A stretch of DNA of 64,000 bases from Aporrectodea caliginosa (taxonomy: Eukaryota > Annelida > Clitellata > Crassiclitellata > Lumbricidae), in NCBI GenBank assembly GCA_020284085.1, contig JACEVL010000204.1, positions 367,501 through 431,500 of the forward strand. Reading direction: 5' to 3'. Below the pieces are notes generated by a model. That model worked only from the letters and a program-made list of their open reading frames with translations. It was not told the DNA's origin and did no database searches. Position 1 is the stretch's first letter. The number at the start of each line of letters is the position of its first letter. The position numbers and the translations under genes are program-made. Below are positions 1 through 12,485 of the stretch, one piece after another.

Positions 1-2945
1 TTGCTTGCTTGATTGCTTGATTACTTGCTTGCTTGAGCCACAGGCTAAATTGTCAAATCTTGCGACGACTAGTTCGATCACTTACAATCATTCAATCGTC
101 GTGAAACTTGGCAGGTAGACTCGCCCTCGCACACACTTCATTCTATCAAAACATCAGCTCCCCCAAAAAAGGCTAGCTTATAGAATCGGGGACTAAACTT
201 TTCGAATCGGGGAATCCCCTTTTCCGATACGGAGCGCTGTCATTGGCCAGCGTTGTGATTGGCTGCAACAGAAACGGGTGCGGTGCTTGATTAAGCGGAC
301 GCTATGTTGTAAAATGCTATATATTTGTAGAGGTAACTGCTTAATATGACGGATTATAGGATACTAGATGGATATAGTAAAAAACTTTGTTTTTACTATT
401 GGTTGTTTTATTATCCATCTAGTTTAACTTGCGGGAATCTTGCTTGCTTGAATGTTTGCTTGCTTGAATGTTTGCTTGCTTGAGTCACAGGCTAAATAGT
501 CAAATCTTGCGACGACTAATTCGATCACTTACAATCATTCAATCGTCATGAAACTTGGCACACAGACTCGCCCTCGCACACACTTCATTCTATCAAAATT
601 TCAGCTCCCCAAAAAAGGCTAGCTTATAGAATCGGGGACTAAACTTTTCGAATCGGGGAATCCCCTTTTCCGACACGGAGCGTTGTGATTGGCCAGCGTT
701 GCCATTCGCTGCAACAGAAACGGGTGCGGTGCTTGATTAAGCGGACGCTATGTTGTAAAATGCTATATATTTGTAGAGGTAACTGCTTAATATGACGGAT
801 TATAGGATACTAGATGGATATAGTAAAAAACTTTGTTTTTACTATTGGTTTTTTTATCCATCTAGTTTAACTTGCGGGAATCTTGATTGCTTGCTTGCTT
901 GATTGATTGAGCCACAGGCTAAAAAGTCAAATCTTGCGACGACTAGTTCGATCACTTACAATCATTCAATCGTCGTGAAACTTGGCAGACAGACTCGCCC
1001 TCGCACACACTTCATTCTATCAAAATTTCAGCTCCCCCAAAAAGGCTAGCTTATAGAATCGGGGACTCAACTTTTCGAATCGGGGAATCCCCTTTTCCGA
1101 CACGGAGCGTTGTGATTGGCCAGCGTTGCCATTGGCTGCAACAGAAACGGGTGCGGTGCTTGATTAAACGGACGCTATGTTGTAAAATGAACGCGGAATA
1201 TATATTTGTAGAGGTAACTGCTTCATAAGACGCATTATAGGATACTAGATGGATATAGTAAAAAACTTTGTTTTTACGGGCTGTATTTTATTATCCATCT
1301 AGTTTAACTTGCAGGAATCTTGCTTGATTGATTGAGCCACAGGCTAAAAGTCAAATCTTGCGACGACTAGTTCGATCACTTACAATCATTCAATCGTCGT
1401 GAAACTTGGCATATAGACTCGCCCTCGCACACACTTCATTCTATCAAAATTTCAGCTCCCCAAAAAGGCTAGCTTATAGAATCGGGGACTAAACTTTTCG
1501 AATCGGGGAATCCCCTTTTCCGATACGGAGCGTTGTGATTGGCCAGCGTTGTGATTGGCCGCAGTCGGTAAAATGAACGCGGACTATATATTTGTAGAGG
1601 TAACTGCTTCATAAGACGCATTATAGGATACTAGATGGATATAGTAAAAAACTTTGTTTTTACGGGCTGTATTTTATTATCCATCTACTTTAACTTACGC
1701 AAATCTTGTTTGTTTGTTTGTTTGTTTGAGCCACAGGCTAAAAGTCAAATCTTGCGACGACTAATTCGATCACTTACAATCATTCAATCGTCCTGAAACT
1801 TGGCAGATAGACTCGCCCTCGCAGACACTTCATTCTATAAAAATTTCAGCTCCCCCAAAAAAGGCTAGCTTATAGAATCGGGGACTCAACTTTTCGAATC
1901 GGGGAATCCCCTTTTCCGATAAGCAGCGTTGTCATTGGCCAGCGTTGTCATTGGCCGCAACAAAAACGGGTGCGCTGCCTGATTAAACGCAAGCTATGTT
2001 GTAAAATGAACGCGGACTATATATTTGTAGAGGTAACTGCTTCGTAAGACGCATTATAGGATAGTAGATGGATATAGTAAAAAACTTTGTTTTTACGGGC
2101 TGTATTTTATTATCCATCTACTTTAACTTGCGGAAATCTTGCTCGCTTGCTTGCTTGCTTGCTTGAATGTTTGAGCCACAGGCTAAAAAGTCAAATCTTG
2201 CGACGACTAATTCGATCACTTACAATCATTCAATCGTCGTGAAACTTGGCAGATAGACTCGACCTCGCAGACACTTCATTCTATAAAAATTTCAGCTCCC
2301 CAAAAAAGGCTAGCTTATAGAATCGGGGACTCAACTTTTCGAATCGGGGAATCCCCTTTTCCGAAACGCAGCGTTTTCATTGGCCAGCGTTTTCATTGGC
2401 CGCACGCGGACTATATATTTGTAGAGGTAACTGCTTCGTAAGACGCATTATAGGATAGTAGATGGATATAGTAAAAAACTTTGTTTTACGGGCTGTATTT
2501 TATTATCCATCTAGTTTAACTTGCGGGAATCTTGCTTGCTTGCTTGATTGCTTGATTGATTGAGCCACAGGCTAAAAAGTCAAATCTTGCGACGACTAGT
2601 TCGATCACTTACAATCATTCAATCGTCGTGAAACTTGGCAGATAGACTCGCCCTCGCACACACTTCATTCTATCAAAATTTCAGCTCCCCCAAAAAGGCT
2701 AGCTTATAGAATCGGGGACTCAACTTTTCGAATCGGGGAATCCCCTTTTCCGAAACGCAGCGTTGCCATTGGCCAGCGTTGCCATTGGCTGCAACAGAAA
2801 CGGGCGCGCTGCATCATTAAACGGACGCTATGTTGTAAAATGAACGCGGACTATATATTTGTAGAGGTAACTGCTTCGTAAGACGCATTATAGGATACTA
2901 GATGGATATAGTAAAAAACTTTGTTTTTACGGGCTGTATTTTATT
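1..2945. repeat. Tandem satellite array, about 390-445 bp unit with nested hairpin
   Basis: Seven copies of one unit are seen; the shared motif CACAGGCTAAA occurs near 42, 487, 912, 1338, 1733, 2177 and 2568, so the period varies from about 392 to 445 bp. Each unit has a (CTTG)n stretch, a conserved block with AATCGGGGA repeats, and a nested inverted repeat: ACTAGATGGATA (363-374 in the first copy) pairs with TATCCATCTAGT (412-423), and inside it GTAAAAA (377-383) pairs with TTTTTAC (390-396). The last copy loses its right arm near 2945, so the array ends inside the hairpin loop. The left end lies outside the window. Length differences come from indels in the CTTG tract and in the middle block. 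No coding potential is visible. Confidence 0.9.
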
Positions 2946-3486
2946 TCAAGATACAATGCATATCCGCTATCGATGTATAGCCTGTAATTATAATGTCGAT
3001 TGGAAACGTTTTATAGGTGTTTCAGGTGACTGTTGTATTTCACACAGTTTGACCAAATCTTATGGATTCCAAGTCGTTGACGTCGATCTTTATCTTTACA
3101 AAATTGAGGAAAACCAGATAGTAATTACGCGCGGTTCACGATTATTATAGCATCGATTACAACTGTTTTAAAGGTGTCTTGACAGAGTCTTGTGTTATCT
3201 AGTTTTAACGATATCTTGTGACCTCCACTGCAGACGTATGATGTGAACTTCAATTGAGTTTATACTCTTCAGAGTTTAAGGGCAGCTCGTGACAACAAAG
3301 GCGGTTGATGTCAACAGAAATTATTTTAAGTCCTCTCATCGTTCCTATGGCATAATGAATAAAAAAAAAAGAAAAGTACAGGGAGTACAATCTTTGAGAA
3401 TAGAAAACTTGACATGGGAAGTATTTATTTTGTGTGCTAACAATGACATAGAGGTGTCTAAATAGAGGTTTAGCTTATTATTATTA
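2946..3486. other. Unique-looking intergenic DNA with one dispersed-repeat copy
   Basis: After the satellite ends the sequence is non-repetitive and carries no convincing gene. A short open frame (2902-3150) begins inside the satellite and resembles nothing I know. Positions about 3290-3362 hold one copy of the dispersed family containing ACAAAGGCGGTTGATGTC, also found near 9344 and 10683. Confidence 0.5.
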
Positions 3487-3710
<224 letters not shown>

Positions 3711-3821
3711 CCCGAGGTAAAAAGAATCCCTCAGGCTCTAAGATACTAAGCATAGTTGTGTTTTTACGGGTTCTCGTCTCCATCGTGTTGCATAAAGGAG
3801 CCCTTAAAGGCCGCGGCGTTA

Positions 3822-3861
3822 ATTATTATTATTATTAATTATTAATTAATTATTACCGTTA

Positions 3862-3941
<80 letters not shown>

Positions 3942-3951
3942 TACTATTATT
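3822..3951. repeat. (ATT)n microsatellite
   Basis: Mostly perfect ATT trinucleotides with TTAATTA interruptions at the left side. A second short ATT tract lies at 4266-4303. Between them is non-coding DNA in which I recognise nothing. Confidence 0.9.
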
Positions 3952-4263
3952 ATATCAAAAACTAGTGTAACTGGAAGGGCTATCCCTCTTCCATCTCGGG
4001 CATAGGGTCAACAAAAGATCCGGTGAAGGCCACAGCGTTAAAGCGCTGAATTGTCAACGACAGTCTTTGGAAGAGGAAGGTCGTCTCTCTGAAGTCGTCC
4101 GTCGCCTTTGTCAGATGACGGCCCATCACTGTGATTAAGTCAAGGCCTCTTAAGTTAATTGGACCTAAAGTTTCCAGAGCCAGCGGAATGAAGTCATGTG
4201 TGTCAAGAAGGGTCTGGTATTTTTGATTTTTTCTGTTGTCAGCTATTTCAGCTATTTCAGCTA

Positions 4264-4304
<41 letters not shown>

Positions 4305-4579
4305 GATGTTTGCCTGTCCTAAGACTGACTAAAATTCTTAAATGAGAATTTCATATACTCACGAAAAAAAGCTTATAGATTAGATTCCGATCGAAAGTCG
4401 GTCCACTCAATAAGAATCTTGCGATTATTGAGAAAATTATAAAAAGCGCAAGAAAAAGGATTGATCCAATCCCCCAAGTCACAAAGGAATACTTTCATAA
4501 TGTGTGTTTAAAATTTCCAGCTTCTGTTGTATGTACAACTATTTACAAAGGGGAAATAAAAATTGTAAGAAGGTGTAGA

Positions 4580-4814
4580 CCATAGAACGAGAATTCGTGA
4601 CTTCAGGTTTAATATTCGTAAATATTCGTGAATATTAGGACATTTTTAATATTCGTAAATATTCGTAAATATTCGTTGATGACGTTACTGTTTCCGCTTT
4701 TTTACGAACTAATTTAAGAATAGTAATTTAAGAATATGTGCAGTGGTTTTGCGGCGCTGTACTTAGAGCCTCCCTACTCTTGAAGAACTCTGTAAAAAGC
4801 CGACCATGACTCTC

Positions 4815-4869
<55 letters not shown>

Positions 4870-5702
4870 ATCTGTCTGTCTGTCTGTGACTCTGTCTCTC
4901 TCTCTCTCTCTGATCTCTCCTCTCTGTCGGTCTGTCTCTGTCTGTCTCTCTACGATTTCTCTCCCTCTCGGACAGAGAGGGAAAGAAATCGTACGATCTC
5001 TCTCCCTCTCTGTCGGTCTGTCTATCACTGTCTCTCTACTATCTCTCTCCCTCTCTGTCGGTCTGTCTCTGTCTGTCTCTCTACCATTCTCCCTCTCGGA
5101 CAGAGAGGGAAAGAAATCGTACGATCTCTCTCCCTTTCTGTCGGTCTGTCTCTCACTGTCTCTCTACGATTGCTCTCCCTCTCTATCCGTCTGTCTCGAT
5201 CTGTTTCTCTCTCAGCGGTGAAACCCACACGCTCGGTAATTCTATATCATTTAAGCTATGTTTGGATGACTGATGTTCCGAAGTTCCATTGATGCGTTTA
5301 ATTTGATTAATTATACGCCAGGTTAGGCTGAGGGCTAGATCCTCCCACTCAGTTTAGGAATCTTGGGCGGAGGGAATTAGAGAGATCTGGGTCATACAAT
5401 CTTACAAACGGTACTGGCATCGTTCGTTTGGGCGCCAACAATTTGAATTCCGTATGAGACTTCAAACAATAGACTAAGTGAATACTGATATAAGATGAGT
5501 AACTGTAACAAGTAACTGTTCTTGTTCTAGCTCTAATACCTAGTTTGTGCACTGAATTTTTTACTAGGACCTACTAATTTCCGGATTTTGAAGAATTAAA
5601 AAAACAAAAAATTTAATATTCGTTGGCCAGTTTAATATTCGTCAATATTCGTAAATTTCAAAAAATCTTAATATTCGTAATATGCGCATACTCGTTCTAT
5701 GG
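4580..5702. mobile_element. Non-autonomous DNA transposon with 12-bp TIRs and 6-bp target duplication
   Basis: The left end CCATAGAACGAG (4580-4591) is exactly the reverse complement of the right end CTCGTTCTATGG (5691-5702). The flanks are identical hexamers TGTAGA (4574-4579 and 5703-5708), as expected of a target-site duplication. Both ends carry several subterminal TTAATATTCGT motifs in direct orientation. The inside holds a TCTG/TC microsatellite (about 4810-5220) and no transposase, so it would need an enzyme supplied elsewhere. The superfamily is not assigned; a 6-bp duplication is unusual for common cut-and-paste families. Confidence 0.8.
4810..5218. repeat. (TCTG)n / (TC)n low-complexity tract with internal duplication
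   Basis: Pyrimidine-rich simple sequence inside the TIR element. It contains a duplicated segment around CGGACAGAGAGGGAAAG (near 4967 and 5096), so part of the tract was tandemly copied as a block of about 130 bp. The open frames across it are products of simple repeats. Confidence 0.85.
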
Positions 5703-5963
5703 TGTAGACGCTGTAACCCGGTGTCGAGAATGTTGCCCGTGCTGACTGTTCAAGAAGAATTTGAAAATTTATACATGTATAATTATAGTCCGTGCTAAGA
5801 TGATTGAAAAGAAATCGAAAATAATTATTGTCGCTTCTTTGCGAAGGTGGCTGGTACTCAGCGGCTGCGCCGTATCGGCGCTCGTTGTGCAAAAGTTATT
5901 GTCGCGCCTAGTGAATGTGGCTTAGGTAAAGCCTACTCATCGCGCGCGCGTGTGTTTGTGTGT

Positions 5964-6679
5964 AGGGTTGCCAGGCAGTCTTGAGGAAATAACCGGGCTA
6001 TGGCGAGCGCGGTACGGAGGTATGGAGGTGGTGCCCCTAGACTGGTCCAGGGGCATTGGGAAAGCCTCTGGTCAGGGCCCTAAGGGGTCAGAGGGGCGAA
6101 GCCATGGGTGTATTTAGGGGTTTTTACGGGTTCAACCCCACCCCTCAATGAATTGCCGAAAAATATTATATGCTTTTATATACGAAATACAAAAAAACTT
6201 AACTTTTGCCACCAATTGGATATAGGTATCATGAAAAGCAATTCTGAGGTGATTTGGAGCAAGTTCACTACTGAAGAATGAGCGCCATTTCTCTCCCGCG
6301 CTGCCCTACAGTGTACTGAACACTTGACTCAGTGCTGTCACTTCGTCGTGCAGAGCGTCATGTGGAGACATTGACTTCCAAGATGTCACCATCCAGACGT
6401 CTACAATGTCATCGAGAGATGGCGCATGTTCAACACTGTCAAAAGCCAAACATTTGAATGGACGATACGGTTACTGTTCAAACGAGAACCACTTTCAATG
6501 TATACGTGATTGCTCTGCTCAAAACTGTCATAGCCTCGTTGTTGAATTTAACAACGAAATGTTGTGGCATTAATTATTTACCGAACAACGCCAATGTCCG
6601 GGAACGTCTGACATTTCAGACGGAACGGATTGTCTAAATTCCGGAAAGTCCGGTTCATAACCGGACATCTGACAACCCT
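5964..6679. mobile_element. Probable hAT-type non-autonomous element inserted in a GT microsatellite
   Basis: The left end AGGGTTGCCAG (5964-5974) and right end CTGACAACCCT (6669-6679) are inverted repeats with one mismatch, and GT-rich sequence lies directly outside both. This fits insertion into a pre-existing (GT)n tract, which also hides the exact target duplication. Ends of this form are common in hAT elements (family knowledge). Inside, positions about 6105-6170 hold a GGGTGTATTTAGGGG block that recurs at 39146, so a second repeat may be nested. No transposase is seen. Confidence 0.55.
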
Positions 6680-7001
<322 letters not shown>

Positions 7002-7020
7002 TGACATGTCTACTTATAGT

Positions 7021-7230
7021 GGGACGGTGGCCGATTGGTTAGAGCGCTCGGCCTGTAACACGGACAGTACGGGTTCGATCCTTCACTGAGACGGTCAATG
7101 TGTAGTGTGTATGGGACCTTGAATAAGTCCTTCACTCACAATTGTCAGCGCCATCGATGTTCTGTCACATGGTCGTGGTGCACTTCTGAACTTTGTATGG
7201 AGGGCAATATTAAATGCAGCTGCATTGTAT
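7021..7230 (+). mobile_element. tRNA-derived SINE, family A
   Basis: The head reads like a tRNA: GATTGGTTAGAGCGCTCGG (box-A region) and, about 35 bases on, GGGTTCGATCC (box B). A tRNA-unrelated body and a tail ending in (GTATT)n follow. The same element lies inverted at 41528-41726 and as heads or tails at 23327-23450, 25552-25716, 21830-21895 and 33938-33995. RNA polymerase III transcription is inferred from the boxes. Confidence 0.8.
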
Positions 7231-7295
7231 TGCATTGAATTGTATTGTATTGTATTGTATTGTATTGTATTGTATTGTATTGCATTGCATTGCAT
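7231..7295. repeat. (GTATT)n tail of the SINE
   Basis: Pentanucleotide GTATT/GCATT repeats directly after the SINE body. Other family-A copies end in the same pentamer, so this is the element's 3' tail. Confidence 0.85.
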
Positions 7296-7349
7296 TGTAT
7301 ATGTGTATGAATATATTATATAGCGCCTGATTTGGACTGAACGTAGCTC

Positions 7350-7730
7350 CAGGACAAATAGATCGATTAAAGGAACGAAGAACAACTGAATCGATGAACT
7401 GAACGAAGTACAAAGGAATCAATGGACGGAAATAAGGACAAAGGAATCGATTAAAGGAACGAAGGACAAAGGAATCGATTAAAGGAACGAAGGACAAAGG
7501 AATCGATTAAAGGAACGAAGGACAAAGGAATCGATTAAAGGAACAAAGGACAAAGGAATGGATGGAAGGAACGAAGGACAAAGGAATCGAAGGACAAAGG
7601 AATCGAAGGACAAAGGAATCGACGGACGGAACGAAGGACAAAGGAATCGAAGGACAAAGGAATCGAAGGACAAAGGAATCGACGGACGGAACGAAGGACA
7701 AAGGAATCGATGGACGGAATGAGGAGAGAC
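7350..7730. repeat. 28-bp and 16-bp minisatellite (AAGGAATCGA type)
   Basis: Several copies of a 28-bp unit containing GAATCGATTAAAGGAACGAA, then a shorter derived unit ATCGAAGGACAAAGGA, then mixed copies. The long open frames here exist only because the units lack stops. Confidence 0.85.
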
Positions 7731-8223
7731 GAGGAGAGAAAGAGAACGTACTTACTGACGGACACATTCAATGGAAAAGCGGACGGAAGAAAGGAAGGAA
7801 GGAAGGAAGGATGGATGGATGGTAAGATGGATTGCGAAGCGATGACCGATAATAAATGTCCTCGGCTGGGCATTCAAAGAGCCATTGTCAGACGCCAGCT
7901 GCTCCTTACATCCTCAAAGAATCAACCCAAACGAAGCAAATACTTAAATAATTGCTGGCCAACGAACCGGTCGTAAATAAAACGGGGCAGTGCGAGCCAC
8001 GTAGCGACGGGGTGAGGAGGAGGAGGAAGCCCCCGTGGAATGGACAGAAACGGATGGCCTAATCCCTTCGCCCAAGGAAGGGGAGTGGGGGGCGGGTGGA
8101 GGCAGGGAGGGAGGCATGGTCGGGGCACGAATTAACTGGTTGCAAGTGAGCAATATCACGGCGAAAAGAACGCTGGGTTGGATTACACCCGGCTGGATTC
8201 ATATCCGGTGCTCGACAACCGAA

Positions 8224-8402
8224 GTAATTCCACCACCACCACCACCACCGCTACCACCACCTCCACCACCGCAACCACCACCTCCACCACCACCACCACC
8301 GCTACCACCGCTACCACCACCTCCACTACCGCTACCACCACCACCTCCACCACCACCACCGCTACCACCACCTCCACCACCACCACCACAACCACCACCA
8401 CA
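8224..8402. repeat. (CCA)n trinucleotide tract
   Basis: About 180 bp of CCA with CTA, CTC and CAA variants. It reads as poly-Pro or poly-Thr on the plus strand and poly-Val on the minus strand. No flanking sequence looks coding, so it is called a microsatellite. Confidence 0.9.
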
Positions 8403-8911
8403 TATTATTTGCGGAGATTCTTATCTAAGTGCATTAAATATCAAATTACTTACACCATATTTATATATATATATGCTACTCAATAAACACACTAATAATA
8501 TTATATTCGTATTAATAACCATTATCATAATCATAAGCATGATTTTTATTGAACCCATCAGATAGCAAACGAATACATACAAAACAAGTGTTACACTAGA
8601 AAGTCAAGGAGCAATAGGGAAGGAACACCCCAGGGGCCGGGGACCCGCTAGACGGAGTTACCCTTTATTAAAAGAACAGTATACAGAGCTGCAGATAGGA
8701 TTACAGAACAACAGAAGTTCAAAACGACTTAACTAGTTCACTACATAAAAAACTTATATATTTATAGTTATATGCAAACAGAAATAATATTCAAAACCAA
8801 CAACATAACAGAAATCAATATCGTTGTTAGTTAAAATGGCATACAGCCAACAGTTTCATAGATTTATGGCTTAACATCAAATCTATATAATATTAACGAT
8901 CATAATCAGTT

Positions 8912-8998
8912 TGTACTCTGACAGTGCCAGTCCCAAGACTGGATAAAGGAGGATGGCGACGCTAACGATCTTTGTTTAACCGCACAGTGGTCGTTAAA
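8912..8998 (-). mobile_element. Dispersed short repeat, M2 type
   Basis: Read on the minus strand it starts GTTTAACGACCACTGTG and ends in CTTGGGACTGGCACTG. Other copies: 15645-15716 (minus), 21349-21444, 21477-21575, 30555-30650 and a partial one at 61094-61131. There is no coding capacity and I see no tRNA boxes. Confidence 0.7.
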
Positions 8999-9220
8999 CA
9001 GCAAACAAGCGAAAAGCAAGTCAGAAACAGGAGACCTAATTAAATCAAACATGCGGTAGACTGTTATTATTGCATCGGTGGCAAGCGATTAAAAGGTGTC
9101 TAGGCTATTACAAGTTGAATTAATATCTACCGTTCACAAACAGGGTTGTTGAATTCGACGTTCCCTTACTATAGGCTACCTTGTCTGCCCGTTTTCTTTT
9201 TCCTTGTGATTAGGATCCAA

Positions 9221-9275
9221 CAGTTTAACGACGTCTTATGGCGTCATAAGACCGTTGACGTTGACTGAAACATGA
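9221..9275 (+). mobile_element. Dispersed short repeat, M1 type (GTTTAACGAC...GTTGACG)
   Basis: The core is GTTTAACGACGTCTTATGGC followed after a short gap by CCGTTGACGTTGAC. Related copies: 10131-10190 (with the perfect palindrome GTTGACGTCAAC at 10159-10170), 15540-15590 and 15900-15955 (both minus) and the front of 21477-21575. It shares its head with the M2 repeats. Confidence 0.65.
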
Positions 9276-9825
9276 CACTCTCACTGTATTTATACCTATT
9301 ACTGCCGATATGGATACAGAGTTAAGCGACATATATTATTATGGCAACAAAGGCTGTTCACGTCGACAGAAATTATTTTGGCAAAAATAATACAGCTATG
9401 CAGAATAGTAGTAGTTTCCAGCGTTTAACGTCGACTTTATTAATTTTATACTGGTAGCTTATTTTGCCTTGATACTCGAAGACACATAAGTAAATTACTG
9501 CCGATCAACGCACTTCATTATATTGCGTCGTATAAAGGCGTTTTGAAGGTGTCTAATAAAATAGCTGAATTACCCACAATTAACGATATTTTTGGTTGCT
9601 GTGGCCGTTGACGCCGACCCATTCTCAACTTATGGTGCTTGATATCTTATCTAATATCTTTCCATTCTCAGTACAACTGGAATAATGCTCAAGGCATCAG
9701 CCTATTAAGCAAAATTGTTGTGCAAGCCAAAGTCTTTATTACCGAGAACCGTCCACGGAATATTCAGATTAAGGAAGTCAGTATAGATGCGGTTGAGTAT
9801 AAAGATGTCCTTGGAGTCAGCAAAG

Positions 9826-9995
9826 GTTAGCTACAATCGTAATCGTAATCTAGAAATTTCTAAAGCGCCACTCAAGAACCTAACGCAGGGCGCCAGCTTA
9901 TTCACAAGCGCTGCGTCTAGTCAGAGGGGTTGTCCAAAGGGTAGTCAGAAGGAGGTCCGACTCAGGTTGCCAGTGGGTCAGAGGAGCTGTTAATG
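9826..9995 (+). mobile_element. Dispersed repeat (AAATTTCTAAAGCGCCACTC type)
   Basis: Carries TTTCTAAAGCGCCACTC, then CAGGGCGCCAG, TTCACAAGCGC and a block with GGTCAGAGGAGCTG. Clearly related stretches lie at about 44448-44600 (PTIP intron 18) and 50697-50880 (UBE2K intron 4). Its class is unknown. The open frame across it is not a gene. Confidence 0.6.
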
Positions 9996-10867
9996 TAACG
10001 GACAGTCACCACGAATGGCGGATTGAACGTAGTCTGAAAAGTGCATCTCCATTACACAATGTTTCGCAAAATCTTACCGCTACCAGGATCGTTGGCGTCA
10101 ATTTCGCTCAAAGATTTTGGTTATTTCCATCGTTTAACGTCTTAGGGTTATCAAGGCCGTTGACGTCAACATCAATAATTATTTTGAACAGTTTTCAGCA
10201 TTCCTATACAAGACTAGTATAAGACAAGACAAGAGAAGTATAATTATAAGAGCTGTAATATGCCAAAAACTAATCTTTGTCGGCGGGAACGGCCTGTGTT
10301 GTCATAAGCTGCCGTTAAACTGAGGATCCAATCCATAATTATAAAATTATCTTAAACAAAACCAATGGGTTAGCGGGTCCCATACTTATGTAGCTAGACT
10401 GACCACGTTTTAAAGGTGTATAAAGACAGCACTATAACCAGCGAATGGATAGATCCAGAGTTACCATTACCATCAGTTTATTGGTCCAACTGAACATTCC
10501 ATAAGTCAAGTATGTTTCCATATTCACAATTCAAAGCAAATATTCAATAATAGATAGAATAATGAGACCTGAGGGGGCCTAAGTCGCACTAATTAGAGCC
10601 CCCTAATTACCAACAGAATAAAATAATGGTGGGCATATAATTATGTGCAATATTTTATGTATAGAGTATAGACATCTTTTCGCAACAAAGGCGGTTCACG
10701 CCGATAGAAATTATTCTAAACCTTCTCGCCGCTGCTATAGCATAATACAGACTGTATCTTTCACCTTATTATATAACTGTAAATTTTATATAGGTTTCTT
10801 ACCTTACTTCACAAATTTAATTAAGACTTCTGACACCTAAGAAGGTTTCCAATTAGACTTACAATAT

Positions 10868-10919
10868 CTTATGACGTCATTCTGAATACGTATCAGCATT
10901 GTATTCGTGACGTCATAAG
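10868..10919. repeat. 12-bp inverted pair around TGACGTCA palindromes
   Basis: CTTATGACGTCA (10868-10879) and its exact reverse complement TGACGTCATAAG (10908-10919) are 28 bases apart. Each contains the palindrome TGACGTCA, the known cAMP-response-element core. No gene starts nearby, so a repeat-derived hairpin is as likely as a regulatory site. Confidence 0.6.
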
Positions 10920-12117
10920 GAGGCATTCGTTTAAGAAAACGACGTTTTAATACCTATTTCTATAAAGTTTGGAGTTCAGAAACGACGCATAAATTATATT
11001 TAAATTCTAACTGCTTGGATTTAAAAAGTCAAAGCTAAAATATTTGCTTAAAGTTTCCTGTTAAATCGAATTTATGCCAGAACTTCGGCCGCCACGATTG
11101 TTTCGCGGACGGCATGCCATCACGAGGGGAAATAGCATCGACGCGGAGGGTACATGTATGAACAGCGATTAGAGCGCCTCTCGCGGCTATCTGAAGAGCT
11201 GGCAAACATCTGCGGTTGCTTGGATGGGCTGGCAGAGGAATGTAGCCAGCGCTTATTGATGATGGATTAGTGGGACTAGTCTAAGCTGGGTTCGGGGAAA
11301 TGGAATATCCCTTCGGTCAATAAGACCCTCTGTGCGCGCAGAACGACCACAGAGAACTGGCGATTAACGGTGGATATGGCGAGGAGGGAGGAGGCGGCTG
11401 GGAAGAGAGTGGAATGTAGGGAACAAGGGTGGAGTGAAACATGCCGAGCTTTAGGAAGCTAGAGAGCCAAGTGAGAATGGCGGAAGAGAAGGATGGACGG
11501 CGGTGGCTGGTGATGATGCTGATGATGATGCTGAAGAGTCAAGAGGAAGAGAATGATGAAGTGTAAAGGATGATGGAAATGAGGATGTTTAGAGACCGGA
11601 AGAGCACTGGAGGCTGACAGAGGGTTTTTAAAGTTCATGACAGAGTGAAGCAAGAGGCAGATATCGAGCGATGGGACTGGGGACAAGACAGAGGGATAAA
11701 CGGAGACATCCAGAAGGACATGCGGAGATATCCAAAACGACAGACAGTTAAATACGTAGGCTGACATACATGTAAGGTATACGAAGACATCAAAAGGTTG
11801 AGGAGATACATAGAAACATATACAAGTACTCAGAGACAGATAAGGAGAGAAAAAGAGACATATACAAGGAAACTAAACCAGGCAGATTTTATCTGGAATA
11901 ATGACAATATAAAAAGTAAATAATACTGGAATGCGACGACCTCTGAGCGTCTTATCCCTGCCAATGGCACGCATTGAAGGCAGCAGCATCGATCTGGTTT
12001 GATATTTCTGATCATCTGACTCAGGTAGGCACAGGTCCAGAGGCAGTCTACCTATATGCAGTCAACGGAATGGGTTCGTTGTTTCCTATAATAGCCGCTG
12101 TCTAAATCGTCAGATGC

Positions 12118-12485
12118 ATACAAACAAACAAACAAACAAACAAACATACATACATACGGACGTACGTATACTTGCACAGTTGCACGCTTAATTATATTAT
12201 AATATGCGTGCATACATACACATGCATATATACTTGCATACATGCGTACATACACATGTGCATATGCATACATACACACTCAACGACATACATACATAAA
12301 TCACATACATACACATACATACATACTTACATACATCTACATACATACATACATACATACATACATACATACATACATACATACATACATACATACATAC
12401 ATACATACATACATACACAAATACATACCTACATACAAGCTTGCATACGTACATACATACACACGCATATATACATTGCATACAA
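12118..12485. repeat. (CATA)n microsatellite, about 370 bp
   Basis: CAAA repeats at the left edge pass into CATA tetranucleotides with scattered substitutions, then a clean core at about 12334-12416. Confidence 0.95.

Larger units (their letters stand above)
8403..12117. other. Gene-free region rich in short dispersed repeats
   Basis: No exon with a recognisable domain or splice pattern is found here. The stretch holds several copies of the GTTTAACGAC / GTTGACGTC family (8912-8998, 9221-9275, 9344-9380, 9418-9436, 10131-10190, 10683-10745), one copy of a repeat shared with 44448-44600 and 50697-50880 (9826-9995), and a 12-bp inverted pair around TGACGTCA at 10868-10919. Positions 11100-11770 are purine-rich without repeats I can place. 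Confidence 0.5.

Noticed and set aside
2902..3150. 82-codon frame at the satellite edge
   Set aside because: It starts inside the satellite hairpin and matches no family I know; no splice or promoter context.
7021..7090. A genuine tRNA gene
   Set aside because: It has boxes A and B but no foldable acceptor stem I can see, and the same head with the same body recurs, so it is a SINE.
8035..8565. Proline-rich 176-codon frame
   Set aside because: Produced by the (CCA)n tract; its flanks look non-coding.
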